The notes: a model not told the origin generated them from the letters alone. A stretch of DNA of 64,000 bases from M3007 sp964550795 (GCA_964550795.1 CAZKBH010000002.1:62001-126000), one strand, 5' to 3'; numbered from the stretch's first letter, positions 55,762 to 64,000 are shown. Made by a program: numbers and translations.

Positions 55762-55769
55762 TAATTTTG
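55762..55769 (+). promoter_or_regulatory. -7 promoter box TAATTTTG
   Basis: Exact TAnnTTTG match 40 bases upstream of the Smr-domain gene; no clear -33. Confidence 0.45.
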
Positions 55770-55809
55770 CGTGGCAAGGTATTCATAGTTCATCGTTTAC
55801 TGTTTACAG

Positions 55810-56850
55810 ATGTTATACGCCATTGGCACAAAAGTCAGGCTTCGCTTTACGGGAGAGCGCGGCACCATTACCGGGATTCTCGACGGAGGGATGCTGCAAG
55901 TGCGTCTTGACAACGATCCTGATTTCGAAATTCCAACCTTCGAGGAGGATTTGCAGCGGGATGAAGCGGCGGAACCCATCTCTGCCGGGGCAAAATTCAT
56001 TCAGGGAAAACCTGAAAAAAAGCCGGAAGCGCCGCCCGCCCGTCGCATGCAGAGTCAATATAAGATCTTGAAACCGAAGGGTTTACAACTGCTTTTTGAG
56101 CCGATGCCGGGGCGAGACGGGTTTGTTTCGCGTTATAAAGTGTGGTTGCTGAACGATACAGCGCACGAGTTTTTGTTGGAGTTCGATTTGTACACGCATA
56201 CCCGGGACGTAATCAGTCTGGATGATAAAATTTCGGCCACGACCGTCCTCGAATTGGGTGATTTTAATTCAGACGACCTGAACGAAGCGCCGGAAGCATT
56301 TCTTCGGGTACAACGAATCACCACCGCTGGCCCCGATGCCCATCTGGAGCACACCCTCAAAATAAAGCCAAAAACATTTTTCAACAGTTTGCTTACGGCT
56401 CCTATTTTGAATGTGTTGGCGTATCAATTTGTGATGCTTGATAAATTTGAACAGGAAGCAAAATCGGAGTCCGGTGATTTGAAAGCGTTTGCCAAGCAGC
56501 AGGCCAGGAAACCACAGCGGACGCAGGTTTCACTTCCGTTCAAGGCTTTTGACCCGGAAGCGCTGGCCAATTTTGAGCCGGAAATTGATTTGCATATCCA
56601 AACCCTCATCAACGGCTACGCCCGACTAGACAAGGGGGAAATCCTGCGCATCCAACTCCAACACGCACAACGTTTTGTAGAAAAAGCGATTCGCCTGGGC
56701 GCGCCGAGGGTTTTTCTCATTCACGGGCTGGGAGAAGGCAAACTAAAGGATGCCATTGCGGAGCAATTGCGCGGAAATCCCAATGTGGTGAAGTTCAAGA
56801 ACGAATATCATCACAAATATGGGTTTGGGGCGACGGAAGTGATTTTCTAA
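55810..56850 (+). CDS. Smr-domain protein with DUF2027-type N-terminus
   Basis: 346 residues. An N-terminal beta-rich domain (1-60: GTKVRLRFTGERGTITGIL) resembles the SH3-like part of DUF2027 proteins, a middle domain (75-250) is a beta-sandwich, and the C-terminal 90 residues are a Smr domain: EIDLHIQTLINGYARLDKGE (the DLH motif) and RVFLIHGLGEGKLKDAI (the HGxGxGxL motif). Smr domains nick or bind branched DNA or RNA. The Bacteroidota version is thought to act on nucleic acid; its role is not settled. Confidence 0.88.
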   Translation: MLYAIGTKVRLRFTGERGTITGILDGGMLQVRLDNDPDFEIPTFEEDLQRDEAAEPISAGAKFIQGKPEKKPEAPPARRMQSQYKILKPKGLQLLFEPMPGRDGFVSRYKVWLLNDTAHEFLLEFDLYTHTRDVISLDDKISATTVLELGDFNSDDLNEAPEAFLRVQRITTAGPDAHLEHTLKIKPKTFFNSLLTAPILNVLAYQFVMLDKFEQEAKSESGDLKAFAKQQARKPQRTQVSLPFKAFDPEALANFEPEIDLHIQTLINGYARLDKGEILRIQLQHAQRFVEKAIRLGAPRVFLIHGLGEGKLKDAIAEQLRGNPNVVKFKNEYHHKYGFGATEVIF

Positions 56851-56855
56851 TCGTT

Positions 56856-57512
56856 TCACCCCTTCTTATAATCCGCCAAAAACTTCTCCAGTCCAATATC
56901 CGTGAGCGGGTGATTGAACAAGCCAAGTATGGCAGAAAGTGGGCAAGTCACCACATCCGCGCCAGCTTTGGCGGCTTGCACAATGTGCAGTGGACTGCGG
57001 ATGCTGGCGGCCAAAATGGCGGTTTCGTAGCCGGTTTGGCCGTAGATTTCAAAAATATCTTTGATGAGTTTCATCCCGTCCCAAGCGGTGTCGTCAATGC
57101 GACCGATGAATGGGGAAACGTAGGTAGCGCCCGCTTTAGCAGCCAAAATAGCCTGACCGGCGGAGAACACCAGGGTGCAATTGGTACGGATTCCCTGCTC
57201 GGAAAAGTGCGCAATAGCTTTCACGCCTTCCCGGATCATGGGCACTTTTACCACAATATTTTCGTGCAATTCGGCCAGTATTTTTCCTTCGGCGATCATG
57301 CCTTTGAAATCGGTGGAGATCACTTCGGCGCTCACGTCGCGGTCTTTTCCCACGATTTCACAGATTTCGCGGTAATGTTTCAGGACCTCTTTTTCGCCGG
57401 TGATGCCCTCTTTTGCCATGAGGGAAGGATTGGTGGTAACTCCGTCGAGTATGCCGAGTTCGGCGGCTTCACGGATATGGTCGAGGTTGGCTGTATCAAC
57501 AAAGAATAGCAT
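56856..57512 (-). CDS. Transaldolase / fructose-6-phosphate aldolase (TalC/FSA type)
   Basis: 218 residues, the length of the small transaldolase-like group. The Schiff-base Lys is Lys89 in ENIVVKVPM; other blocks are MLFFVDTANL, DGVTTNPSLMAKE, SPFIGRIDD and ILAASIRSP. In most Bacteroidota this protein works as a transaldolase in the pentose phosphate pathway; FSA activity cannot be excluded from sequence alone. Its 3' end lies 6 bases from the stop of the convergent Smr gene. Confidence 0.93.
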   Translation of the reverse strand: MLFFVDTANLDHIREAAELGILDGVTTNPSLMAKEGITGEKEVLKHYREICEIVGKDRDVSAEVISTDFKGMIAEGKILAELHENIVVKVPMIREGVKAIAHFSEQGIRTNCTLVFSAGQAILAAKAGATYVSPFIGRIDDTAWDGMKLIKDIFEIYGQTGYETAILAASIRSPLHIVQAAKAGADVVTCPLSAILGLFNHPLTDIGLEKFLADYKKG

Positions 57513-57587
57513 AGTAGGTGAATTAGGTCAAAGTGATGAAAACAAACGAGTTTCAGCGGCCCGAGGTGAAATTTCAATCCGTAAAAA

Positions 57588-57660
57588 AAATATGGTCAAT
57601 GTGGCGCACCCAATCGGGCAAGAAACACATTGACCATATTTAAATTATTGACCACATTCT
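57588..57660. repeat. AATGTGGTC-family palindrome
   Basis: AAATATGGTCAATGTG (57588-57603) and its exact reverse complement (57626-57641) around a 22-base loop, followed by a further TTGACCACATT unit at 57648-57658. Same repeat family as beside the pnt genes. Confidence 0.85.
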
Positions 57661-57681
57661 TACAGGCCACAGGTAAAAAAA

Positions 57682-57763
57682 GTGCCGAACACACCGCTAC
57701 GACCACATATCCTTGCTGCATTTCTGCCCTGGGGAGGTTTTGCAGGAGCTGGTCGCCCGGCAC
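57682..57763 (-). ncRNA. ffs: Small signal recognition particle RNA (4.5S-type)
   Basis: RNA component of the signal recognition particle, which binds Ffh and targets membrane proteins. Read on the minus strand, the 5' GTGCCG pairs with the 3' CGGCAC. The conserved domain IV tip is CCCAGGGCAGAAATGCAGC, with the GAAA tetraloop and the CAGG/AGCA internal-loop bases. A T run (57681-57675) follows as terminator. Length about 82 nt plus tail, slightly shorter than the E. coli RNA. Confidence 0.85.
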
Positions 57764-57767
57764 GCCG

Positions 57768-57775
57768 CAAAGATA
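57768..57775 (-). promoter_or_regulatory. -7 promoter box of the SRP RNA
   Basis: TATCTTTG on the minus strand, 4 bases before the predicted RNA 5' end at 57763. Confidence 0.7.
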
Positions 57776-57850
57776 GTATGTCTGCGCGGAAAATTTGAGT
57801 GCGTGTGCACTAATTTTTCGCTTGACTACTGCTCCACCTGAGCCTGCAGG

Positions 57851-58534
57851 TTATTCTCTGCTTCCCAGCAATGCCCAAAGCAGGTATAAGAAACTCACTA
57901 GAGCGGCCAAAGCAGCAGAAACATAGGTCATGGCAGCCCAAGTGAGGGCATCTTTGGCGCCATCGTACTCGGCGCCACGGGCGAAACCGCTGCCATCAAG
58001 CCAAACCAGGGCGCGTTTGCTGGCGTCAAACTCAACGGGCAAAGTAACGAGGCTGAACAAGGCCGTGATCCCGAAAGCAATCAGAGCAATGATGAGCAAA
58101 ATGGGGCTTTTGAAAAAGCCGATACCCGCGATACCAAACATAAAGAGGTACTGCTGGAGGTTTGCCGCGATGTTGACCACTGGAACCAACTTCGAACGCA
58201 TCTGCAAATAGCTATACTGCGTGGCGTGTTGCACTGCGTGTCCACATTCGTGCGCTGCTACTGCTGCGGCTGCTACGGAACGGCCATGATACACATCATA
58301 ACTTAAGTTGACGGTGTGGTCAGAGGGGTTGTAGTGGTCGGTCAATTCGCCGTCCACCTGCGTGATTTTTACATCGTAAATCTGGTTGTACTTCAACATG
58401 GCAGCGGCTACTTCCGCGCCACTCATGCCATTCTGAAGGGGTATTTGGGCGTAATGCCTGAATTTACTTTTCAGTCTCGCGCTCAAAACGAACCCGATGA
58501 TCATGAAGACAACACTAATGACTATTAATCCCAT
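57851..58534 (-). CDS. YugP-type zinc metallopeptidase (membrane)
   Basis: 227 residues. The zinc site HECGH is at 95-99, preceded by the conserved NLSYDVYHGRSVAAAAVAAH. Three to four membrane helices: 1-18, 125-160 and 200-222. The DUF/peptidase family (YugP) has no settled substrate. It is the only gene in its unit; a -7 box at 58587-58594 precedes it. Confidence 0.92.
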   Translation of the reverse strand: MGLIVISVVFMIIGFVLSARLKSKFRHYAQIPLQNGMSGAEVAAAMLKYNQIYDVKITQVDGELTDHYNPSDHTVNLSYDVYHGRSVAAAAVAAHECGHAVQHATQYSYLQMRSKLVPVVNIAANLQQYLFMFGIAGIGFFKSPILLIIALIAFGITALFSLVTLPVEFDASKRALVWLDGSGFARGAEYDGAKDALTWAAMTYVSAALAALVSFLYLLWALLGSRE

Positions 58535-58586
58535 GGTTAATAATTTTTGGTTATGAATGTGTGAGGTTTGTTTTTCCCCCTGAGGG

Positions 58587-58594
58587 CAAAAATA
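58587..58594 (-). promoter_or_regulatory. -7 promoter box TATTTTTG
   Basis: Exact TAnnTTTG match on the minus strand, 52 bases upstream of the metallopeptidase start; TTGC lies 17 bases further upstream. Confidence 0.45.
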
Positions 58595-58734
58595 ACGACA
58601 ATCTTAAACATGCAAGGCGTGAAATGGTTTTTGGGTGAGCATTGTCTTTGAGCGCGGGTCAGAGACTTTGGACAAATCAATGTATCCAAACGATTAACCT
58701 TAAAATCCAGCGGCCCAAATTCCAAGGGCCAACT

Positions 58735-58742
58735 TACATTTG
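58735..58742 (+). promoter_or_regulatory. -7 promoter box TACATTTG
   Basis: Exact TAnnTTTG match. It covers the TTG codon at 58740, which otherwise could be taken as the mtgA start. Confidence 0.55.
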
Positions 58743-58763
58743 CCCCGCAAAACTACCTCTTCC

Positions 58764-59552
58764 GTGAACATATTTGCCAGAACACTCCGCCGTTGGTACC
58801 GAGGCATCCCGCAGGATGCGTTCGGGCGTTTGCTTTGGGGCCAATACCTGCGTCGGCTGCTGTTCAAACTTGCGCTGTGGTTTTTTGGAATTACCATCGG
58901 TTTGACGCTTTTGTACGCTTTTTTACCTATTCCAATTACTCCATTGATGGTGCAACGTTGTTGGCAACAAGCCTGGGACGAAGAACGTCCGGTTCGGTTA
59001 CGACATGATTGGGTATCGCTGGCTGAAATTTCTCCCCATCTGCAATTGGCGGTCGTTTGCGCAGAAGACCAGGATTTTCTGGAACACGTAGGGTTTGACT
59101 TTGAGGCCATTGAAAAAGCTTATGAGTACAATAAGAACCACAAACGCAAACGCGGTGCCAGTACCATCAGCCAACAAACGGCCAAAAATGTATTTCTATG
59201 GCCCAGTCGGTCTTGGCTGCGCAAGGGACTGGAGGTGTACTTTACCTTTTTAATTGAAACCGTTTGGAGTAAAAAGCGCATCATGGCCGCCTACCTCAAC
59301 AGCATTGAGTTCGGCGACGGAATCTATGGTGCAGAAGCGGCAGCCCTGCATTTCTATGGTAAAAGCGCCAAAAATCTAAACCGGCAAGAGTCGGCCATGC
59401 TGGCTTCGGTATTGCCTAATCCGCTGATATTCAAGGCAGAAGCTCCTTCCGCTAAATTACGGCAGCGTCAACAATGGGTACTGAGTCAGATGCGGATGTG
59501 GGGGGGGAAGATTGATTACGAGAACCCGAACACGCCGAAGAAGAAACAGTGA
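58764..59552 (+). CDS. mtgA: Monofunctional biosynthetic peptidoglycan transglycosylase
   Basis: About 262 residues from the GTG at 58764 (VNIFARTLRRWY). The TTG at 58740 lies inside the promoter box and is unlikely to be the start. One membrane anchor (ALWFFGITIGLTLLYAFLPI), then a GT51 domain: catalytic Glu in CAEDQDFLEHVGFD, the RGASTISQQTAKNVFLW motif and the second Glu in NSIEFGDGIYG. It polymerises lipid II into glycan strands at the inner membrane. The C-terminus has a short Lys-rich tail. Stop 59552 is 6 bases from the convergent T9SS gene. Confidence 0.93.
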   Translation: MNIFARTLRRWYRGIPQDAFGRLLWGQYLRRLLFKLALWFFGITIGLTLLYAFLPIPITPLMVQRCWQQAWDEERPVRLRHDWVSLAEISPHLQLAVVCAEDQDFLEHVGFDFEAIEKAYEYNKNHKRKRGASTISQQTAKNVFLWPSRSWLRKGLEVYFTFLIETVWSKKRIMAAYLNSIEFGDGIYGAEAAALHFYGKSAKNLNRQESAMLASVLPNPLIFKAEAPSAKLRQRQQWVLSQMRMWGGKIDYENPNTPKKKQ

Positions 59553-59558
59553 TCTTAC

Positions 59559-61058
59559 CTACATACGAACGATTTGCCGAACCGAAGATCCCGAATTGTG
59601 CTGTATTTTCAGGAAATAAACGCCCGCCGGGAGTGTGGAGACATCCCATGACATTTGTTCCGAGAATGCACTGGAGGCCTTTTCAAAAGTTCTGAGTATC
59701 CGCCCGTTTGCATCGCAGAGGCTTAGGGAAAAAGTTTCCCCGCTCAATTCCGGGAATTCAATGAGCACATAATCTGAGGCGGGATTCGGCGATACGCGAA
59801 TGTTTTGAAATACTTCAGGTTCTGCGGTGGCAATGGTTCCCTCGGGGTAGAACTTAGTGCTCATTGTCGCATAAACCACTGCTAAACCACTGCCGTCGAA
59901 CGCTTCCACATTTTGCAAAACGGCGTAAAAAGTATGGTCGCCGGGTGCCACATCGTACACGCGGGTGTGGGAGAAAGAAGTCCGGTTAATATCCGAACTG
60001 TATGCTTTAAATTCAATATTTCCGTCTCCTGGAAGCCAATTGGGCTCATTGCTGGCTGCGAGCCGGATTTTGTCGCCGAAGGTTCCGAGACAAGTGCCTA
60101 CAAAGTTGACGGCGACTTTACCCGCCACGGGCGCGTTCACATTCATGGTGCCGACCGTCACGGGAGGGCCTTCGAGATTAACTCCGAAGGGAGTTGTGAC
60201 GGATTGCGTGGCCATTTTGGAGGCTTCTGAATCGGGATAAAATTGTACCGTCAGACTGCCATAGACGGAGGCAAAACCATTGCCGTAGATTTCAAAAAAA
60301 TTCTCTACCACGGCGTAAAAGGTGTGGTTTCCTGGGGCCACATCATAACTGCGGGTATGTGAAAAGGAGAAACAGTTGATATCATTGGTAACCACCTCAT
60401 TGCTGGTACTGCCGTCGAGGTTGGTCCAGGTAGGGGTGTTACTTGCGGCAAAAAAGATGAGATCCCCATAGCCCGAGATACATTTTCCGTCAAAACGGAC
60501 GAGGACTTTGCCTGATACGGGCGCATTTATGGTCAGGGAATTAAACGGAATGGGCGCCCCTTCGGTGTAAATATTTTCAAAGAAAAAGCCATTGTGGCGG
60601 GCAAAGGGTTGGCCGGGAATTTCCGGAAACCACTCCGCCGTCAGGCTACCGTAGATTGAGGCGATTCCATTGCCTTCCATTTTGAAAAAGTTCTGCGCAA
60701 CGGCGTAAAAAGTATGTTCTCCTGCCGCTACATCGTAGGCACGGGTATGGGAAAAGGAGCTGGCCGGGGCGTTTGGACCGTAAGCTTCTACTTCCACATT
60801 ATCGTCATTAGCGCCCCAATTGGTTGTCTTGCTTGCTGCCAGAACGATTCGGTCGCCGGAAGCGGTGAGGCAATATCCGTCAAAACGCAGGATCACCTTG
60901 CCTGCCGAGGGGGCTTGGATGGTTACTTGCCCTACCGCAGTCGGGTTGCCACGCAAACTGATATTCTGCTTGTTGATGGCAGTGTGTGCCAGTTTTTGGG
61001 CAAAAGTGGCTGGAATGGCCGCAAGAAGACAAAGCAGGAGAATGTAAGTTTTTTTCAT
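59559..61058 (-). CDS. T9SS type A secreted protein with three copies of an unnamed beta-rich domain
   Basis: 499 residues. Signal peptide (1-20, ATFAQ). Three repeats of about 130 residues (about 28-150, 155-280, 285-410), each with a GKVxxxFxGxC strand, xxAASxxxxW turn, SFSHTRxYDVAxGxHTFYAV and an xYGSLTxxxYP end. A linker (415-425) leads to a Por-type C-terminal sorting domain (NIRVSPNPASDYVLIEF, LPAGVYFLKI). The repeat is not a domain I can name. Exported by the type IX system; the duplicated SHTR-YDVA motif suggests a binding or scaffold module. Confidence 0.85.
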   Translation of the reverse strand: MKKTYILLLCLLAAIPATFAQKLAHTAINKQNISLRGNPTAVGQVTIQAPSAGKVILRFDGYCLTASGDRIVLAASKTTNWGANDDNVEVEAYGPNAPASSFSHTRAYDVAAGEHTFYAVAQNFFKMEGNGIASIYGSLTAEWFPEIPGQPFARHNGFFFENIYTEGAPIPFNSLTINAPVSGKVLVRFDGKCISGYGDLIFFAASNTPTWTNLDGSTSNEVVTNDINCFSFSHTRSYDVAPGNHTFYAVVENFFEIYGNGFASVYGSLTVQFYPDSEASKMATQSVTTPFGVNLEGPPVTVGTMNVNAPVAGKVAVNFVGTCLGTFGDKIRLAASNEPNWLPGDGNIEFKAYSSDINRTSFSHTRVYDVAPGDHTFYAVLQNVEAFDGSGLAVVYATMSTKFYPEGTIATAEPEVFQNIRVSPNPASDYVLIEFPELSGETFSLSLCDANGRILRTFEKASSAFSEQMSWDVSTLPAGVYFLKIQHNSGSSVRQIVRM

Positions 61059-61114
61059 GTAAAAAATCCGTTCTTAGTGATGAGGGAACCAAGGAGTTGA
61101 ATAAAGTTAGGGGC

Positions 61115-62515
61115 TTACAGGCTTTCTACGAATTTAAGTAATGCCTCCCGATCAGATTGGTTCAATTTTTTGAAAGATTCTTTCGGGATTTCTGCCTCTC
61201 CGCCGTGCCAAAGAATGGCTTCTTCGATGTTTCTTGCCCGACCATCGTGGAGCAGGAAAGAGTGGCCATTTACGGCGGGAATCAATCCGATGCCCCAGAG
61301 CGGTGCGGTGCGCCATTCGGAACCGGAGGCCAGGTAATCGGGTCGTCCATCGGCAAGTCCTGGCCCCATGTCGTGGAGGAGCAGGTCGGTGTAGGGCCAA
61401 ATTTTTTGGTTGCGCAACGCGGCGATTTCACCGCCTGTTCCAGTGTTCATTTCAGGTCGGTGACAGCCTGAGCAATTGAGTTGTTTGAACAAAAATTTGC
61501 CGCGCAAAACCGTTTCGTCGTCATGATTGCGGCGAGCAGGCACTGCGAGGGCTTGGGTGTACACAATTACTCTGCGCAATAATTCGTCGGAAATTTCAGG
61601 CGTGCCGCCATTGGGAACGCTGGCATATTCTTGCAGTTGGGTGGGGCTGAGGTGATCTTGTGGGAATAAATTGCTCGTAATACCGATATCACCATTAAAA
61701 GCGGCGGCGGTTTGTTGGGTCAAATTGGGTTGATTTGCTTTCCAGCCGAAACGACCCAGCACGGTTTGTTGTGCCTGCTCATCCCAGACGCGGTTAGGTC
61801 TGCCCGAAATACCATTTTGATCGGCATCCTCCTCGTCAGCAAAAGCAAGAATGTCTGCTTCGGGAATAATTTCCAAAAGCCCTAAGCCGGGCATTTGTGG
61901 GGCAATTCGGGGAGAAAACATAAATCCAGGGGCAAAAGCCCCATAGTTCTGGTCTCTAAATTCGTAGCTGGGTTGTCGAAGGGAATAGCTCGTTCCATCG
62001 GCGTATTGACCCGTTATTTCCTGATACGTGACCCGTACCTTGGATTCGTTTTTTACATTTAGAATGGCCTTATCCTGTAGTTGACTGCCATAAACGGGAT
62101 CACCTAATGGTCCGCCATGGGCATCTGCTCCGGGGATACTGAGTCGAAACAGCAGACCATTCAAGTGATCGTCCGGATTAGCCGGAGGTTTCGCTCTGCC
62201 GTCTTTGAAGTGACAAGTTCCGCAGGAAATGGCATTAAAAACGGGCCCCAAGCCGTCCAAAGTCTGCACCGAGGCGGGTGCTGTGATCCAGTTTGAGCGG
62301 AAAAAGGAGTTCCCAGTTACAAAAAAACCGCGCTCTTCAGCGGTCATGCCGTTCACTTGGCCGCCAAAGGCATTTTGGCCAAAGTCGTAAATGGTACCAT
62401 TTTCTCCGCCTGTTTTTCGCTCATCGGGCTCTACCTGGGCAATGCCTGGATCTTCGCCTTTTTTACAGGAAAAAACGAGGGTCAAAATTGCGAGGAGTAG
62501 GGTGGGCGTGCGCAT
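61115..62515 (-). CDS. Di-heme (c-type) oxidoreductase-like lipoprotein, COG3488 family
   Basis: 466 residues. Lipoprotein signal VFSC at the N-terminus, so periplasmic or outer-membrane-facing. Two haem-c motifs, CGTCH (about 100) and CSGCH (about 345). The family was named 'thiol oxidoreductase' but is now called di-heme oxidoreductase-like. It follows the imelysin gene on the same strand after about 97 bases, the usual partnership, and both are commonly part of iron-response gene sets. Function in electron transfer to the imelysin is inferred. Confidence 0.9.
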   Translation of the reverse strand: MRTPTLLLAILTLVFSCKKGEDPGIAQVEPDERKTGGENGTIYDFGQNAFGGQVNGMTAEERGFFVTGNSFFRSNWITAPASVQTLDGLGPVFNAISCGTCHFKDGRAKPPANPDDHLNGLLFRLSIPGADAHGGPLGDPVYGSQLQDKAILNVKNESKVRVTYQEITGQYADGTSYSLRQPSYEFRDQNYGAFAPGFMFSPRIAPQMPGLGLLEIIPEADILAFADEEDADQNGISGRPNRVWDEQAQQTVLGRFGWKANQPNLTQQTAAAFNGDIGITSNLFPQDHLSPTQLQEYASVPNGGTPEISDELLRRVIVYTQALAVPARRNHDDETVLRGKFLFKQLNCSGCHRPEMNTGTGGEIAALRNQKIWPYTDLLLHDMGPGLADGRPDYLASGSEWRTAPLWGIGLIPAVNGHSFLLHDGRARNIEEAILWHGGEAEIPKESFKKLNQSDREALLKFVESL

Positions 62516-62612
62516 GGAGATGTGTTGAGTTTTGAGGCTAGAGGTTCAGGATTTAGAGGTTTATGTAGGCTAAACAGCCCTAAACCCCTAAACCCTAAAC
62601 TCTTAACCATTT

Positions 62613-63773
62613 TTAGAATTCCGCTCCAATGGCTCTGCCCACTTCTTCCAGACGGTCTGCGAGGGCTTCTGTGGCCGCAATGGCAGCTTGAATCGTCGGT
62701 TTACTGTTGAGGATAGCCTGATCGAAAGGGGATGGGATGGCATTCATGGCCGCCTCTGCTGCTGCAAAAGCTGCTGCGGTTGCTTCTGCCTTGGCCGGGT
62801 CGAGGCGTAGGGCTATATCATGGAAACTTTTGCCTGTGGTCGTAGCACCGGTCGAACCAACGTAGGTGCCGTAATAGACGTTTTTGCACCCTATTATGTT
62901 CATAATCAAGTCTGCATTGGTGTTGTCTGCAAAGCAGGAGTGCTCGTGTTCCTGGTCACCGGTATCAATTGCTACAAACATACGTTCGCCTGCGATCTCT
63001 GTTTTGGCAAATTCACGAAGGCCAAAAAAGATCAAGCCCATCGCTTCACCGCTTGTTTTTTCATTCAAAAACTCATTGCGGAAATCGCCATTCGCCTTCC
63101 AGTCTTCACGCACTTGCGCGAGGTGTTCCAACAGTAGCTCCGCAGCCACCGTCAGGTATTGTCCACGACGATCCTGATTAGCTGCAGTACCGCCAGGGCC
63201 TACCACATAGTCGGTGTAAGGCCGGGCACCTGGGCCGGTAGTGCTGAGGTCTTGTCCCCAGAGCAAAAACTCAATGGCGTGCCAGCCCGTAAATACAGCC
63301 ACTTCAGAACTAAACAAATCGTTCAAACCAACCAGGGTCGTTTTGTTAATCACCGGAATTGAAGCTGGGTTGTTGATTACCCCGGCATTTGGTTCAGAAA
63401 CTACATAATCCAGAAAATTCTCGTCCATCGGCCAAGCGTTGAGAAGACCTTCCGGGCCGTCTGCATCGTCAATAGGACCTGCATAGAAACGAAATGCCTC
63501 GGTTTGGCCGTAAGGATTCCGTGCTGCAAGCCAGGCTGTTTTGCAAGCCTGAAAACCGGCTTCAGTAGGATTCGCCACAAAGGCATCTATCGCCTGTTTT
63601 AGGGTAGTTGCGGTATTGTAACTGTCTTCGTAATTGGCCAATACCAGATCAGCGTATTGCACAAGAGCCTCTTTTTTGAGCGCCGCGATGTCGTCTTCTT
63701 TGCTGTCGCCACAAGAGACAAACAGGCAAGCTGTGAAAAGAGCCAGGAGGAAGGTAAAAAGTTTGTACTTCAT
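62613..63773 (-). CDS. Imelysin-family lipoprotein (iron-related)
   Basis: 386 residues from the ATG at 63773 (MKYKLFTFLLALF); the lipobox LFVSC gives Cys20 or so. The imelysin/EfeO M75-like domain has GWHAIEFLLWGQDLS (GxHxxE motif) and the second family block RGQYLTVAAELLLEHL. Imelysin-type proteins are periplasmic iron-acquisition factors; the GxHxxE is the proposed metal site. An upstream extension to 63914 has no lipoprotein signal and is rejected as a start. First gene of the pair with the di-heme protein. Confidence 0.9.
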   Translation of the reverse strand: MKYKLFTFLLALFTACLFVSCGDSKEDDIAALKKEALVQYADLVLANYEDSYNTATTLKQAIDAFVANPTEAGFQACKTAWLAARNPYGQTEAFRFYAGPIDDADGPEGLLNAWPMDENFLDYVVSEPNAGVINNPASIPVINKTTLVGLNDLFSSEVAVFTGWHAIEFLLWGQDLSTTGPGARPYTDYVVGPGGTAANQDRRGQYLTVAAELLLEHLAQVREDWKANGDFRNEFLNEKTSGEAMGLIFFGLREFAKTEIAGERMFVAIDTGDQEHEHSCFADNTNADLIMNIIGCKNVYYGTYVGSTGATTTGKSFHDIALRLDPAKAEATAAAFAAAEAAMNAIPSPFDQAILNSKPTIQAAIAATEALADRLEEVGRAIGAEF

Positions 63774-63895
63774 ACTGAGAGTGATTGTGTAGGTGAAAAT
63801 TGAAATGTTGTTGAGTGCCGATGAAATAATAACCTTAAAACGAGCCGCCAAAGTACAATTTAGAAAGAGACAAAATAGCAATAATGCAAAAAAAT

Positions 63896-64000
63896 CTACT
63901 CTTTTGTTTTCCATGTATTGTCTTTTGGCTTCGCATCCGGGATGGTTCTACCACCCAGGACAGCTTTAACGGGCACTTTGTCTCGTGTAAGGGGGATTTG
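63896..64000 (-). CDS. Unidentified protein, C-terminus only (runs off right edge)
   Basis: 34 residues in an open frame that reaches the last base, ending TIPDAKPKDNTWKTKE. It lies 123 bases upstream of the imelysin start on the same strand. The piece is too short to assign. It may be a further gene of the same iron-related set. Confidence 0.5.
   Translation of the reverse strand, partial: QIPLTRDKVPVKAVLGGRTIPDAKPKDNTWKTKE

Larger units (their letters stand above)
57513..57850. other. Intergenic region with repeat and SRP RNA
   Basis: 338 bases; contains the AATGTGGTC-type palindrome (57588-57660), the SRP RNA (57682-57763) and its promoter (57768-57775). Nothing else seen. Confidence 0.7.

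Noticed and set aside
1..64000. tRNA, rRNA and riboswitch genes
   Set aside because: No cloverleaf, rRNA segment or known riboswitch core could be recognised by eye; a covariance-model search would be decisive.

Overview
The window reads as chromosomal DNA from a member of the Bacteroidota, probably a Saprospirales-type bacterium. The evidence is proteins with type IX secretion (T9SS) sorting domains (type A Por tail at 59559, type B gliding-motility CHU_C tail at 37663), a large SprB-repeat surface protein, a TonB-dependent receptor with a carboxypeptidase-like N-terminal extension, SusD-free outer-membrane genes, and several promoters of the Bacteroidota form TAnnTTTG with no Shine-Dalgarno sequences. 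No tRNA, rRNA or CRISPR array was seen. One structural RNA, the small SRP RNA, lies at 57682-57763 on the minus strand. Seven runs of exactly 10 Ns are scaffold joins, not sized gaps, and six of them appear to be closable from their flanking sequence.

Layout. 1-7716: a giant NdvB-like (GT84/GH94) glucan synthase cut by the left edge. 8008-12900 (minus): DEAD-box helicase, crotonase, PlsB-like acyltransferase and the GTPase EngB. 13135-20325: small outer-membrane barrel, a GT4 glycosyltransferase, a nucleoid-associated protein, and a three-gene proton-translocating transhydrogenase operon (pntAA, pntAB, pntB) interrupted by a truncated DinB gene and by families of short intergenic repeats. 20326-24285 (all minus): an AT-rich accessory block with a DUF4236 protein, a Cys-tailed protein paired with a TauD/TfdA-like dioxygenase, a PD-(D/E)XK-like protein, a phospholipase D-like protein, two gene remnants (Mrr-like, Rpn-like) and two attC-like imperfect palindromes. 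24498-28438: a 149-bp duplicate of the DUF3667 gene tail, then DUF2177, DUF1295, a fasciclin lipoprotein, a flavin amine oxidase and an IS3-like fragment. 28439-30481: DUF3667 gene and a repeat-dense 860-bp intergenic region.

30482-48435: cell-envelope block with an alpha-2-macroglobulin lipoprotein (thioester motif kept), MscS channel, a T9SS type B protein, a DUF697/SHOCT protein, xylulokinase, a BRO-N protein, and a propeller + SprB x16 + OmpA protein broken by a stop and a scaffold join. 48567-53428 (minus): SelD, TonB-dependent receptor, HemL. 53496-56850: GT-C membrane protein, HAD phosphatase, Smr-domain protein. 56856-59552: transaldolase-like enzyme, SRP RNA, YugP metallopeptidase, MtgA. 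59559-64000 (minus): T9SS type A protein with a thrice-repeated domain, then a di-heme oxidoreductase and an imelysin (an iron-linked pair), and the tail of one more gene at the right edge.

Most genes are housekeeping or envelope genes. The best candidates for something undescribed are the dioxygenase / Cys-tail protein pair in the accessory block, the cassette-like organisation of that block, and the dense, varied set of intergenic palindromes.
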